Positions 22,215 through 33,955 of a DNA stretch of 64,000 nt are shown piece by piece. The translations under genes were made by a program, and so were the position numbers. Origin of the DNA: Salvia splendens (lineage: Eukaryota; Streptophyta; Magnoliopsida; Lamiales; Lamiaceae); NCBI RefSeq assembly GCF_004379255.2, contig NC_056041.1:2480001-2544000 (forward strand), given 5' to 3'. The notes below the pieces were generated by a model. The model worked only from the letters and a program-made list of their open reading frames with translations, had not been told where the DNA came from and ran no database searches. Within the stretch, counting starts at the first letter, position 1. Each line of letters opens with the position of its first letter.

Positions 22215-24396
22215 TTACCTAAGAGAGATGGAGGGAAAATCCGCCCACGATCCGTACAGCAAATCCGCCGTGGTGGCGGGGCCGCTGATCGTCGGCGCCG
22301 GCCCGTCGGGGCTGGCGGCGGCGGCGTGCCTGAAGGAGAGAGGCGTGCCGTCGCTGGTGGTCGAGAGATCGAGCTGCATCGCGTCGCTGTGGCAGCTGAA
22401 GACGTACGACCGCCTGAAGCTCCACCTCCCCAAGCAGTTCTGCGAGCTGCCGCTCATGTCGTTCCCGCCCGACTTCCCGACGTATCCGGACAAGCAGCAG
22501 TTCGTGAGCTACCTCCAGGCCTACGCGGCGAGGTTCGAAATCCGGCCGGTCTTCAACCAGGCGGTGATCAGCGCCGAGTATGATGAGAAGCTGCAGATGT
22601 GGAGGGTCAGGACGGAGGCGGCGGAGTATGTGTGTAGGTGGCTCATTGTGGCCACGGGGGAGAATGCGGAGGCGGTGCTGCCCGGGATTGAGGGGCTGGG
22701 GGAGTTCGGGGGGAGCGTGGTGCACACGAGCGGCTACAAGAGCGGCGCGGTGTACGAGGGGAAGCGAGTGCTCGTCGTCGGCTGCGGGAACTCCGGCATG
22801 GAGGTTTGCTTGGATCTATGCAATCACAATGCTAGGCCTTCTCTTGTCGTTAGAGATACAGTGAGTTTTCTTTTTTTTTTTCTTTTTTTTGTGTGTGTAT
22901 AAGACTATAAGTGGTGTATTTGTGCATGGGAGTGAAGGTAGTTATGTGTTTTTTCTTGGTATTTGTTGTTTTGTTACACTGCTGTGCACACAGTATTGTA
23001 TTTTTATTTTTTTTTCTATTTTGGTACAAAAAAACCCTAATTTTTGGTTTTGGTTTTTGGGGATAAGGGAAGAAAATACGATGTGGAGGGTTTTTATATA
23101 ACTTTTTTATTTTTAATGGGAGTGGGATGGGATTTGGAGAAAAGATCTCTTCTTTTTCTTTTCAGGTTGTAATAGTTCAAGTTCCAAAGGATTTTTTTAA
23201 TTTTAGTGAAGCAACTTATGTTTTTTAATAGGTGCAAGAAAGAGAGAAAATGGGGAAAAAAGAAAAGAAAAGAAAACATCCTTAAAAATGTTGATGTATT
23301 GCACTTTCTTGGGATGCTCAAGCATGCGCAAATGGCTGGGAAAAGGGTTTTCAAGATTTTGTATTTTATAGGTGCAAGAAGAACAAGTTAAGTTAATTAG
23401 CTGGAGATTAATGTGTAGGAAATGATAATACTAATAAACCCAATCTTTGTATGATTAATTTCTCTCTTTATCTTTTTCTTTAATTGAGTTGAGACCCATG
23501 TTCTTTTTTGGTACAACTTTTTTTACATGGGCTTTGTTTGATGAATTTAGGTGCACATTCTACCACGAGAGATGATGGGGAGATCGACTTTCGGGCTGTC
23601 CATGTGGTTGCTAAAGTGGCTGCCCATGCGCCTTGTCGACCGGTTTTTGCTAGTCTCGTCGTGGCTCGTGCTAGGCGACACCGCCCGTTACGGGCTCGAC
23701 AGGCCCCAGGTGGGGCCTCTCGAGCTCAAGAGCCTGTCTGGGAAAACCCCGGTTTTGGACGTAGGAACCCTGGACAAGATCAAAAGTGGAGACATCAAGG
23801 TACAATTAATTTTGATCAAATCAAATCAAATCGCTCCTTTAATCTTGTCACTCCACTTTTGTACAAACATTCCTTTGCTATTTTAGTAGAGAAATTAATT
23901 AATGTGTATGGTCTGATTAATTGATGATTAGATATGCCCCGGAATTCAAAGGCTATGGTATAAATCAGCAGAATTTGTGGATGGAAGAGTGGAAAATTAT
24001 GATGCAATAATACTAGCAACTGGTTACAAAAGCAATGTACCATGTTGGCTAAAGGTATATCGGCTGCCTTCTTTTTACATGACATAGTTTACCTTAAATT
24101 TGTAATGCATTCACTACTTCAAAGTACTAAAGAGAAAAAGGCATGTGTGGCTGAATTTGTTTCTCTCTCCTCCTCAGAAAAGTGAGATGTTCTGTGAGAA
24201 AGATGGGCTCCCAAAAAGGCCATTTCCGAATTGCTGGAAAGGCGAGTGCGGCCTATACGCGGTCGGCTTCACCAAACGCGGCCTTCTCGGGGCGTCTATT
24301 GATGCCAAGAACATTGCTGCAGACATCGCGAGCTCTTGGAAGCAAACCATCTCACTGCCCAAATACTCCTCGAATTTTATGCAAAAACACCTCTAA
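22201..24396 (+). CDS. YUC: YUCCA-family flavin monooxygenase (indole-3-pyruvate to auxin)
   Basis: Four exons join in phase: 22201-22860, 23551-23799, 23932-24054 and 24178-24396, giving 416 residues, the usual YUCCA size. The FAD-binding GAGPSG is at 32-37 and the NADPH-binding GCGNSG at 194-199. The conserved blocks [33 protein letters not shown] and [19 protein letters not shown] are all present. YUCCAs convert indole-3-pyruvate to indole-3-acetic acid, the rate-limiting step of the main auxin route. The N-terminal [10 protein letters not shown] resembles the YUC2/YUC6 clade; the exact orthologue is not certain. Exon 1 is GC-rich and intron 1 (690 bp) is T-rich. A second in-frame ATG occurs at 22228. 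Upstream ORFs precede the start. Confidence 0.96.
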
Positions 24397-26987
24397 TCTC
24401 GATGATGATGATGATGGCTTTGTTCGGTGTTTCCTCCCTTTTAAGGGTGGGGGCCGGGGAGAGATGGGCTCTGCCCGGCCCTTAATGCCCATGTCGGGTT
24501 TTATGGAGTCGTGGGTTGGACTTAAGCAAGAAAAATACGGATGAAAGAAAATTGGAGAATTTTTGGGGGTGCCAATGTTTGAGATACAAGGATTGGTACC
24601 ATAGGAATCTCCATGAAAAATTAAGGTTGATTTTGTTAGGGTTTATAGTAGTAGTAGTAGTAGGCGCAGTACATTTTGTACATGGAAATTTTCATCTCTA
24701 ATTTCATTAGTGATTTATTGACTTTTAATTGCTAGGTGAAGAATTCTTGAAAGTGGATGGATTGTGTTCTCGAGTGGTTTAATTATATGTTAATTAAATT
24801 TTTGCAATGCCATGCTTTTTTTTTTTTTTTTTTTTTGTGTGTGTGATGTGATGAGGTTAAGAGGAGGAATGGTTGTTGTGTAGGAATGTGTAGAAGCTAC
24901 ACAATTAAAAGAAGATGGTGAAATTTTGATACCAAAATTGAATTGTGGCTCATTTAGTGCAATTTTAAAGAGTTGTGACAAATTGGATGGAGAAATGATT
25001 GCTATCCCCAGTAGTAGATAGGACCACTAAAATTAAAGAATTAACCAAATTAATGTGCCAGACTCGTCAGATTGTGCTGTGCCAAGAAAATTAAAAATGG
25101 TGGACTTGACTTTTTTTTATATGTACCCTTCAAAACACACAACAAGTTTAATTTTGTAATATTTGGTAGTGTGTAACAACTAATTAACAAGTCAAAACCA
25201 GGAAACCGAAAAGTATTCATGTGTGTATCCAAATTTATATTGTAATTTTGTTAGTATCTCAAAATTTGAATTCATTCAAAAATTTTGTATCATCAAATAA
25301 CTTTGTACAAGACTCCTCTTTAACTTAGTAGTATAACTTTTTTAGTGATTGCAGTATCCCTTTGCATAATATAAAGTGATCTTTTATGGCCTGATGCTGT
25401 GATGCATATAAAGGGATCGATTATAATATTAGTATATATAGAATTCTAAAATAGCTTCGAAACATCGACCCAACCATTATTCGTAACTTATTTGGATATT
25501 TCATACTTTGGCACCATTATTATTTTATCACTTATACTAAAAAAATCGATTTTGTTAAAGAAACATTTTATCACTTATACTAAAAAAAATCGATTTTGTT
25601 AAAGAAACATTTCGCAAATTAATTGAATTCGGAATATAATAGTTTAGTTTTAAATATCAAAAGGGATTAACAAATTTCCTAATTTGCCATATCATATCGA
25701 TAAAGAATAGCTTTTATATGCTTTCATAATAATCTTCCACGTTTCGATTGTAGATAAAGTTTTGGTGGAAGAGAAGGTACACATACACCCATTAAATAAA
25801 AGTATATATATATTCGTTAATTATTAAGCAATGGCCGAAATCAATTAATATAAAAATTATATGAATTCAATCTACCACTGTTTAATTCCCATCTCATAAA
25901 AATATAGCTACCTCGAATTTCTACACATATCCACCAAACACAATCTTGATAACATTATTTGTCAAAATAATTTTCATTCTATGTATATATTTACAATATG
26001 AATATAACTATTTTGATATGCATGGAAAACGCCCAAAAAAAAAATTAAAAGAAAATAAAAAACTTCACCTGCATTTTATTGTTGATTTTGCATCTCTATA
26101 AGTTTTCACTAACTAATTACTCTTAATAAAATATTAAATGATAAGGGTTACGATTAGTGCTTTATAAAGTAACTAAGAGTTCATTGAACCTGAAAATACC
26201 AATTCATGCATAGGCCAAAAGAAAGATGGTATCCTCTTTTAAAGCAAAAAAGAGAGCATGTCATAGGTTAATCCCCTTACTTAGGTAAATTGTGTTCTTC
26301 TTTGGCAATATTTTTTGCATCCATTTCATTTTCACTAACTTTAATATATGCTAATATCTATATAAAAGTTTTGATTATGAACCAATTATCTTATACAATT
26401 CATAAAATATTATGGAGCATGGATGCGAAATGGAGAGGAAAAAAAAATCAATTATAAAATTACATGCAATTAAATTAGGTAAAAGTAAATGAGGTCCACA
26501 TAACTAAATAGAAGTAATATGCAAAGATATAGTAATTAAATTTTGGAGAGAAAAGGGAGTTTAACTTAATGTGTGCTTTGTTTTAGTAGTATTACTTATC
26601 TCTTAGATGGCATAATCTGATTGCTAAGAGATTTGCCGGTTTCACGATTAACTTTTTTATTTAGGTGGAAGAATTATACTATAAAAAATTAAACATCCTT
26701 GATTGTTTATAATATTCTTATATTTATATATGGAATATTGTTTTCTCAATATCAAAAAAGTAATATGAAATGTAGTATGCAAAACAAAATTCAAACTGGA
26801 GATAACGCCCCGAAAAGAATTTTAGTTTTATCCGTTCAAGAATTACACATGCTTATGTATATATAGTATCAACTGTGAGTTAATTGTAAAAAGTGATCTT
26901 ATTCTTTAATACTCCATAAAAAATAATTTATTGTAAAAAAACACAAACTTTTTGATTTTGACAGTTGACTGAGTGTATAAAAAAACT
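24397..26987. other. YUCCA 3' flank and intergenic DNA
   Basis: The first 300 or so bases probably contain the YUCCA 3'UTR. The rest is AT-rich without recognisable genes. A tandem duplication of about 43 bp lies at 25522-25608. Confidence 0.5.
25522..25608. repeat. 43-44 bp tandem duplication
   Basis: Two adjacent copies (25522-25564 and 25565-25608) differing by one extra A in a poly-A run. Confidence 0.9.
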
Positions 26988-26995
26988 AGTAAGAG

Positions 26996-27476
26996 TAGGG
27001 GTGTGCATTCGGGTTTCGGTTCGGTTTTTTGCCAAAACCTAACCAAAACTGAAAAACCGAATTTAGTTCAAAATCCAAACCGAAAACCGAACTTAAAAAA
27101 CCAAAAAATCTGAAAAAAAAAATAAATATAATATAAATATATATTTATATATGTGTATTTTATTTTATTTTATATATACTAATAGAATATTTATATATAA
27201 TATAAAATTAATAATACATATAATATATATTATATAGTAGAATATATTAAAAGAATATATATTATATATAATATAATATATTAAATTAATTGAATATATA
27301 TATAATTCGGTTTTTCAGTTTTTTTCTTCGCCCGAACCGAACCGAACCGAAAAACCGAAATTTTTTTATTTTTAAAATCGAACCGAACCGAAAAACCGAA
27401 AAAACCGAACCGATTTTCAAAATTTCGGTTTGGTTCGGTTCGGATATTCGGTTTCCGGTTTTTTTGCTCACCCCTA
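26996..27476. mobile_element. hAT-type MITE rich in TTCGGTT motifs
   Basis: A 481-bp element bounded by TAGGGGTG...CACCCCTA inverted ends and an exact 8-bp duplication AGTAAGAG (26988-26995 and 27477-27484), the hAT signature. The flanks of the element are packed with TTCGGTT/AACCGAA motifs in both orientations, able to fold, around an AT-only core at 27110-27300. It has no transposase. Confidence 0.88.
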
Positions 27477-27484
27477 AGTAAGAG

Positions 27485-30400
27485 TGATTTTTATAATTTC
27501 GTGCACCTTTAATAGTGTGTGTGTGTGTGTGTACACTAGTATCGTAGATCACAAAATATATATGGAGATCAATCCATAAAATCAACCGCCTAGACTATTC
27601 TCAATTAATATTTTTTTTTAAATCTCCAAAAACCGTTTAAATGTAACTTTAACCATTTGATTAATCAAATCGAGCTTTTGAAGGGTAAACTAAAAAGAAA
27701 AAAAAGAAAAAGAAAAAGCACCTATTCTATACCTATTTACTAATCACACTATGAATGGTTAAAGAAAATTGTTGCAATAAATAAATTGGGCTACTTAGTA
27801 TTATAGGCCCAAAATAGGGGTTGGTAAGATACTAGGTGGTCTTTCTTTGCATGCTATGAAGCCACATGCATTTTTTTTCTTTATAGTTCCAAAATAAAAA
27901 TGAGAACATTACAATAGTGTAATGAACATGCATGCTTGCACTTCTCAGCAACTTTTGTGTGCCTACTTATATAACTTTCTCAATAAAAAAACATGGGTAA
28001 AATCTGTCACAACCCTTTTTCTCTTCTTCGAAAATTTTCTTTTACCCTTCCTTGGAATATTCTTTCTACAAACTTGAGGGCTTAGAATTATGTTTCTATT
28101 TTGTTTATAGGTAAGTTTAGATGCTCACTCGAACCCTTTAGATCCTTTTAGTATGTGTCCACTAAGATCCACGTGTTTGTGTCAGGTTCGACTCATCACT
28201 CATGTATGCCTTTTTGTACTTGTCAGATTTCATTAGGTTTTAATCCCGTAGTCAGTCAGTTAACATTACCATCAGTCGATCACTCACTACTTGGTTTCTG
28301 ATATAACAACCGACAAATATACATATCTTTGTTTTAGGTCCTAGCGAGATATGTAAGTATCTTCATTTGTTAGTTGGACCTCAATTCTTCACAAGTTGTG
28401 GTAATCAAAGGATTGAAAGACCTAATCTTTTGGGGTGCAATCCCAATTACAAACCCTAATATATTGCTTTTAGAAATAAAATCTAGGGTTTTGAAGTACT
28501 TTTGCAAAAAAATAAAAATGTAACCACAAATAGTGGTCCAAGTGCTATAGTCCTAGAGTACTATTCATTTTATCCACATGCTAATGATGGAGGGCACTAT
28601 TTTATACACCTCTTTACGTACGCACATGCAATCTCAATAAACCATCCAATTTTTATTTATTTATTTTAAAAAATCTATGCTATATTTTGTACTCCTTGGT
28701 TTATTTTACGAATAAAGCAAAATTTAAATTTCTTTGAATTTTTATTTATTGTGGTCCAGCAAAAATTTATTGTATGAACTGTAATATAAAAGAATTGTGT
28801 TTGGGGTGAGGGGTTATGGACCATATTGAATTGGTGTCAGCATCATATGGGGTATGTTATTTGTCAATGATGATTGAAATATTTTTCGTGTAGAGAGTAC
28901 AAAATTTAATGATTGGGATTAATTCTTTGTCATCATAGTTTATTTGATGAGAATGTCTGTCATAACTCATAAATGTATGCTTTGGTTTCTCCATTTGGAA
29001 CTATGCATTTTATGCGTAAATATACACATAAGTTAATTATATAATAATATTATAGTATTTTAAAATCGGGAATAGCTATATGGCCATGTAATGTAATCCG
29101 AAGGCGGGATCGGGATCGGGATCGGGGTAGGCAATAAGGGATATGTAAGTGCCTGAACCAAGGACCTATGGAAGTCCGGGCTCATATTCGGTCAATATTG
29201 GATCAAACAAAACAATAGTAGTAGGTAGTAGTACCGACCTTCCAGTCCCTACGGAACACTCGATCGACAAACCCCTGATAGAATTAAGTCCACAATCGTG
29301 TAGTAGGCGTGTTGAAAGATCATTGAGTCCGTATATATATACTCTAATATTTTGCACATTCTCTTGAATTTTGATATGACTAAATAATACTAGTATTTTT
29401 TTAAAATAATATCCGTATTTATAGCATTTTATAAATGACAATGAAAGAGTAGAGCTTAAGCACCCCTTATCATATAATACTAGCATTTTAGAAAATTAAT
29501 TATTTGGAGGATACATATATAGGTCGAAAATGAGGGAGCTTAAGCACCCCTTATCATATAATCATTTTATTATATGCATATTTCACGTTATATATTTTAC
29601 GAGCTTCTCATAATTAATTAGCATAAATAAATAAATTAAACATGTTAAATTAGTTAAAATCAGTAGAAGGCGTGATAATTAGTGAAAATCAGTAGAAGTC
29701 AAGAAGCTTGAAAACCGACATAAACGGGTGTGATTTCAACGTCCCACATTAATCTGTAAAGAAAACTGAAAATTATTAAACATATAATTAATAAGTGGGT
29801 TCGTCAACTCTCCTATCCACATATAAACCAAAAAATTTATCAAAATTAAATTAATGTTGCAAACCTTTTGAAACACTAAGCACGATGATAAAAGGTCAAA
29901 TTAATCTCTTGTGAATTAGGTCGGTTCATATTGGGAAAAACAATTAAAATACTAGTAAACTTCTTTCTCGTGCAATTACTTACAAATTGTGCCAAAAAAA
30001 GGTAAATGAGGCATTGATAAAGAAGTTCAAACATTTGAAGCTCAATCGAATTAGAGACATTTTTTAAGACTACATATATAGATGCGTGCAAGGTATTCCT
30101 ATGTAGAAAGAGTTATATGTGGCATCCAAATTATGCAGTCATTACTCCACCAATTAATTAAGATATCGTGTGATATAAATAATACTACTACTAATTTTCT
30201 TTCTATTATTAAAAAAAAGGTGCATAATTTATAATCGTATGAATTTTGCGGTCCAGCGGTATCAATGCAATTTGAGGAGGCTCTGAGAAGGATGCTGACT
30301 GGCCAATTAGTGCCTTGAGCATATGATATTTTTCTTTTATTTTCACCCCTTTAGGAATTATATTTACTATTAAGGTTACTGATTATACAAATTATAAAAA

Positions 30401-33400
30401 TATAAAAATTAAAAAAAGTGAGCTTTATTTTGAAACATTTCAAAATTAATTTCGTGTAAATTACAAATTGGATAAACTGAGGGTCTATTTGATGACATCG
30501 ATGACTAATTCGCACGAAGCCCGTGAATAATTATGATATTTCATGAGTACTTATGAACACTAAATTTTATGATAGTAATCGATTTAATTTTTATAAGTAT
30601 TAATATTACATTACTATTATGGGTAATTAGTTTTCAAAATTCAAGATTCAATTTAATAATTTGGTTAAAGAAAAAATAAATCAAAATATTTTTAAATATA
30701 TAGTATTTAATACTAGAATTTAACATATTACAAATAAATATTGAATCCATATTGTTTTTTCTAACGATTGAGAAATACTATAATACTTATGTAACGTCAA
30801 ATAATTATATTGTTTTAATTAATAAATATTAAAATTAAATATATGAACTAATCTAAAAAAAACTAGACTGCTTTAATAGGACAACTCATTGAACAAAATC
30901 TTCGAATGAAAAAACCACCAACACATTAATGCCATATGGTAGACCATGATACAAAATTCCACTCAATGTCAACTAATAAAAGCATCAACACAACTAATCA
31001 AATTAAGCCCAAACAACCACTAGTTGGTAGAGGCTCCCATTTATAGAATTAAGTTTGAAAATTCCCAAAAATGACCCAAACCCATCACAAGAATCATAAT
31101 ATACCAAGAGCTTATCATAACTATTTGCATAACCTTTGACTAAAAATAGACCCCATGTTGAATTATTGTATTTTTCACAATGGCCCACAAATTTTTCCAG
31201 TATCTTTGGGATGGAGAGCAAGAAAAGAAAGCCCTTTATGCATAACATGCAAGAAAAGATCCATACATCATAGGCGCATGTAAATTGATGAAAATGACAC
31301 ATCATGAATTCATCATCATCTTCACACATAATATCATCAATGCCTATGATCATCAGAGAATATACAGATCACCACCATTTCACTCACCTCACAGTGTGTG
31401 TTTGTGTGTGCAAATTATTATTTTAGGGACCAGAAAGACCACCTTGTGTTTATTTTATTTTTTCTAAATAGGATTCAAAATATCCTTATGATTACTTACA
31501 CCTCTAGGTCAAAATATTGTAGTATATGAAGTTCATTTAGTGGTGGTTCATCATCGATAACAAAAAAATCAGCCAGATACGAAGCCAAAAAACACCTTCA
31601 TCCAGGCAAGGTTATAGTTATCCAATCAAATATCTGGGGTACTCAGTCTGAATAAAATCAAATAACTAAACCCAAAATCGGCACAATCCAATACCTAAAA
31701 TCCGAATGGGCGAATGGACAACCGTAGACAAGCCCGAGGGGCAATAAAGATACAACACCAAGGCAAGCATAAAACTTGAGTAACCTACTCAATTCGACCC
31801 GATGACAACATGATGATCTCTAAAGTTCGACCATTCCTGTCAATGCGCCAATTTCGTTGTTTTCATCGTTTATATTCTGAATTGTTTTTGTACTGCTATA
31901 TTAGCGCTTCTCTTCTTTCTTTTAGTTTGATACTCCAGTTTGTTGTACATCAAAAACATTTCAACCATGCATAATATTTTTATATAAAAATTAATACTAT
32001 ATTAAAAAGTAATATGAACTCAAATCGACTAGATTCTATTTTGATACCGCAGTCCGCACTATTAGTTTGATGGTGGAAAATCTACATAATATCTATCTAT
32101 CATTACACTTTATCTGTCATTTGAGATACTTATCTCTCAATATCTTTCCTTTTTACTGCCTTCCCTTTTTCCTTCTACGGAAACAGACAATTCAACTAAC
32201 AAAAGTTAGTATTTTTTTAAAAATTTTCGAATATTTTCATCTCTTTGATTGGGACACATCTTTTGAAGACATGGAATCTAAAGTATCTGTCGAAAGCCCA
32301 TGTTCGAATTTTCCGAAACGAACTTACAAATAGTGAATATTCCTCTCCCTAAAAGGTATCTTCCTCGACCAAAAAAAGAAACAAGAAAAATGAAGAAAAT
32401 TAATTAATAGTATAATTATATATGTTGTATCCTACTTTCCTTCTGTTAATGACTTGTTTGTAGGTTTTCTAGAAATTAACCCCACAAACACGAGTTGCTA
32501 ATTTGATGAAAACAATTTTGTGATACTTAATTACTCATAAAACGAATCTTGAGTTTTTTAGGAAGTTGTTTCACTATTTAAAGTGTGATTTGGATTATCG
32601 TTGCTTTGGTTATGTTGGCTACTTTATTAGTCAATGTCGTGGTACACTTTAATCATGTAGGCTACTTTAGAGGTTGATTTTTAATTAGATGCAGAATTAA
32701 AATGTGGGTAAATACTATTTTGCCAGCTATTTTACAATTACTAGTAATACCCTGCAAATTACATGAGAGAAATAAATCATAAGTGTCAATTGTAAGACGT
32801 TGGTTGGTTAAACTTACTAGTACTACTAACGTATTAGTATTTGATTTGAAGAAAATGGCAAAAGATGTGTATTTTCGGAAATTCGTAAAATAAGTCATAT
32901 CTACATTCTATATCCAATTGCATATTTGTAAGTAGTTTTATACTATGTATTAATCTGAATTTGAACCCACCTTACAAATTGTAGAATTATTTTGAACTCA
33001 AATATGTGTTTCATAGGTTTTGGGCTTGTATTCACTAAAGAGTTCTGCAGATTTATGATTTTGCAATTGAGTACTTATAAAACACAAGAAGTCCAAACTT
33101 TCTGCAAAACACAATCAAATCTTGGGCTGTTTGAAACCCACTTCTTACTATCATAAATTTAAGACCACTAGACTAAGAAAATTTGAAATAAAAGTTGACA
33201 ATTCATTAACCCCAACCCAACCCGGCCCAAAAAAATTGGGAACCCTCACCCGAAAACCAAAGAATATCCCACCCGATACCCGACTATGTATATTTGGGTA
33301 CCCAAATACCCAATGCGGTACCCAACCCCAACTATTCGGATATCCATAAACCCAACATTCTTTTCTATATAATTTCCTATATTTATATAAATTATTAATT

Positions 33401-33955
33401 ATATGAGTTGTGATGACTGATGAATACTAGTACTATAACATTACACGACACCAGACTAGGAAACAAATATTAAACACTTAGCAGAAAATAATTATTGTAG
33501 GAATGAAATTTTCAAATATAAGAAGTTCGAAAAAGGTGAAAAGTGAAAACTAAAAATAAAGGGAACTAAATTCCAATGAAATACGCAAACCCGATATATG
33601 TGTATTGCAGGTATCTGGTAAACAATACCCGGCAGTGGCACCCCTAGGTAAAAACAAAACTATAACGAGATCATTTAACAAGGCATGTTGTAGTAGGATT
33701 TAATTAGAAACACAAAAATGTTCAAGTCCAACTACCAAGATAAATTTTGAAATATACGGTTCACGTAAAACTTAAACAAACACACAAAAATATGTTGGCT
33801 AATCAAATCAAAAGACCAAGTTAATTAAGTTCTATGTTTGACGTGCTTACTACTGAGGCAATACAAATATGATTAACCCAACAGTCAAACTTGAAGAATT
33901 CTTCCTTTCAAAACACACCTGATGATTGTAAAGGCAAAGTTCAGGCTCTCGATAT
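27485..33955. other. Long gene-poor tract
   Basis: About 6.5 kb with no convincing coding gene. It contains a (GT)n run at 27515-27532, a GGGATC-repeat patch at 29106-29126, a 27-bp exact direct repeat at 29452-29478 and 29536-29562, and an ACCCGA/GGTACCC-rich stretch at about 33205-33355 ending in TGGCACCCCTA near 33645 that looks like a decayed hAT-type element. A minus-strand 116-codon ORF at 31003-31353 has no recognisable domain. Confidence 0.45.
29452..29562. repeat. 27-bp exact direct repeat (two copies)
   Basis: GAGCTTAAGCACCCCTTATC plus seven more bases occurs identically at 29452-29478 and 29536-29562, separated by 57 bp. Confidence 0.9.

Noticed and set aside
28180..28196. GGTTCGACTCA as a tRNA B box
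   Set aside because: No A box or cloverleaf could be placed around it.
29740..29800. GTCCCACATTA on the plus strand as a possible snRNA USE
   Set aside because: The last two consensus bases differ and no Sm site or snRNA motif follows.
31003..31353. 116-codon minus-strand ORF
   Set aside because: No recognisable domain, no splice or promoter support, and AT-rich composition like the surrounding intergenic DNA.
31245..31370. Possible microRNA precursor (ATCATAGGC paired with GCCTATGAT)
   Set aside because: The second helix needs a very asymmetric internal loop (1 against 9 nt) and no known mature miRNA sequence is present.
33205..33645. Decayed hAT-type element (ACCCGA-rich, ends TGGCACCCCTA)
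   Set aside because: A left end and an 8-bp duplication could not be found, so it is not listed as an element.
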